Position numbers and translations under genes: made by a program. Shown piece by piece: positions 63,089-64,000 of a DNA stretch of 64,000 bases; the stretch's first letter is position 1, and the number at the start of each line of letters is the position of its first letter. The notes under the pieces are model-generated. The model saw only the letters and a list, made by a program, of their open reading frames with translations. It searched no databases and had not been told where the DNA came from. Where the stretch lies: contig CACXCN010000085.1 in NCBI GenBank assembly GCA_902766095.1, forward strand, positions 1 to 64,000. The letters run 5' to 3'. The stretch comes from an uncultured Selenomonas sp. (GTDB taxonomy: Bacteria; Bacillota; Negativicutes; Selenomonadales; Selenomonadaceae).

Positions 63089-63898
63089 ATGAAAATCAAT
63101 ATACCTCAGATCTATTTCAGCAAACTGATGCGCGCCATTGTCGAATTCCAGATGATCGACGACGGCGACCGCATACTTATCGGCGTATCGGGTGGCAAGG
63201 ACAGCATATTCCTCTGCTACGCCCTGGCCATCATGCGTCAGCGCCTGCACAAGGAGTTCTCGCTCGGTGCCGTGACAATCAATCCGCAGTTCGACACCCC
63301 GGAGGGATTCGACACGGAACGCATAACGGAATTCTGCACGAAGCTCGGCATCCCCCATGAAGTCGTCGCTGTCGATATTGCCGGCACCATTGCCGCCGAG
63401 CCAGAGACGAATCCCTGCTTCACCTGCGCATTCTTCCGCCGCGGCGCCGTGAACAACTACGCCGTGCAGCACGGCTACAACAAAGTTGCCTACGCCCATC
63501 ACCACGACGACGCCGTAGAGACATTCCTCATGAGCCTTTTCTACTCCGGTCAGCTCACGACATTCACCCCAGTGACCTACCTGGACCGCACGAAGCTGAC
63601 CGTCATACGCCCGCTGGTCTATTTCCGCGAGCAGGAGCTCCGCGACGCCGTGCAGTACCATGGCTTCCCGCCCGTCAAATCCCCCTGCCCCTATGACGGC
63701 CATACCATCCGTCAGCATATAAAGGAACTGATTCCGCAGCTCGAGAAAGATATCCCGCACCTCTACGACCATCTGGCCGCCGGCATGCGCCTCGGCTCTC
63801 TCGGCGAGCTCTGGCCTGCCGCAAAGAACCGCGCCCAGATGCGCGAGACCTACTACCAGTACATGGGCAGCCAGCCTACGGGAAAGCCGAAAAAATGA
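63089..63898 (+). CDS. TtcA-like tRNA 2-thiolation protein (PP-loop)
   Basis: A 269-residue PP-loop ATPase of the TtcA/TtuA family that thiolates tRNA (2-thiocytidine-32 or 2-thiouridine-54 type). The P-loop is GVSGGKDSIF (about 32-41). A cluster-type CFTC lies mid-protein (about 111-114) and PCPYDGHT gives another cysteine; TtcA proteins bind [4Fe-4S] with three cysteines. AHHHDDAVETF is the substrate-site block. The start has TAGGAG 8 nt upstream. It is divergent from rnjA. The exact member cannot be fixed from sequence alone. Confidence 0.86.
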   Translation: MKINIPQIYFSKLMRAIVEFQMIDDGDRILIGVSGGKDSIFLCYALAIMRQRLHKEFSLGAVTINPQFDTPEGFDTERITEFCTKLGIPHEVVAVDIAGTIAAEPETNPCFTCAFFRRGAVNNYAVQHGYNKVAYAHHHDDAVETFLMSLFYSGQLTTFTPVTYLDRTKLTVIRPLVYFREQELRDAVQYHGFPPVKSPCPYDGHTIRQHIKELIPQLEKDIPHLYDHLAAGMRLGSLGELWPAAKNRAQMRETYYQYMGSQPTGKPKK

Positions 63899-64000
63899 GC
63901 GGGCCCGGATCCGACCTGAACCCATCGCCCGCCTATTGATACGAAAAACGAAGAGGAGCTGCAACAAAATACCCTGCCAGTACCTGCCGCGGTAACTACG
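63899..64000. other. window edge after the TtcA-like gene
   Basis: GCGGGC and GCCCGC near 63900 and 63927 could form a hairpin. An AGGAG site near 63953 is followed by an open frame to the window end without an ATG. No gene can be called. Confidence 0.3.

Noticed and set aside
1-64000. tRNA, rRNA, CRISPR array or intact insertion sequence
   Set aside because: None recognised on either strand; GGTTCGAA-like strings lie within coding regions.
63953-64000. Start of a further gene at the right edge
   Set aside because: An AGGAG is present but no ATG, GTG or TTG start with an open frame follows before the window ends.

Overview
The window reads as a chromosomal segment of an anaerobic, diderm Firmicute of the Negativicutes (Selenomonas/Mitsuokella-like). 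This is an inference from protein flavour and gene order: phoH-ybeY-era-recO, cmk-plsC-ispH-rpsA-DUF512-der-plsY, RNase J, two-subunit glycyl-tRNA synthetase, rubredoxin, and the absence of respiratory genes here. The DNA is GC-rich. Most genes lie on the minus strand in long housekeeping runs. I found no rRNA, tRNA, CRISPR array or intact insertion sequence.

Layout. 1-1461: the tail of a Wadjet-type (JetD-like) defence locus, with a truncated JetA-like fragment at the edge. 1568-7064: aroE, pncB and glyQS. 7490-8716: an MFS transporter. 8891-13048: recO, DUF502, era, ybeY, phoH. 13279-15895: a divergent MFS/LysR pair. 16136-17524: the Fe-S repair protein Ric and a convergent Crp/Fnr regulator, with a CRP-type dyad at about -41.5 of ric. 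17771-22085: a hydrolase, a small orphan protein, corA with an upstream open reading frame and hairpin, and uvrB with a structured leader.

22522-33184 is the most unusual region. One plus-strand operon of nine genes encodes a NifH-like ATPase, a pair of short NifD/K-like proteins, hypF-hypC-hypD-hypE, and a second NifD/K-like pair. It has its own operator-like promoter and a terminator. No hypA, hypB, hydrogenase subunit or nifB is present in the window. The layout suggests a nitrogenase-like reductase that is linked, through the Hyp machinery, to an Fe(CN)2CO-type centre. I know of no named pathway with this composition, so the function is left open. The third NifD/K-like gene appears to have lost its normal stop and overruns the next gene by 226 nt.

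33193-45940: a small charged protein, a two-component system, a VanW-domain protein, tmcAL, rubredoxin, a PHP phosphoesterase, uvrC, cca, and the threonine-branch genes thrB-hom with an ACT-domain regulator. 46089-57511: plsY-der-DUF512-rpsA-ispH-plsC-cmk-aroA-flavoprotein-rluB-dacA. 57534-63898: dnaE, a cluster of strong hairpins that may be a relic of a mobile-element end, rnjA, and a divergent TtcA-like tRNA thiolase.
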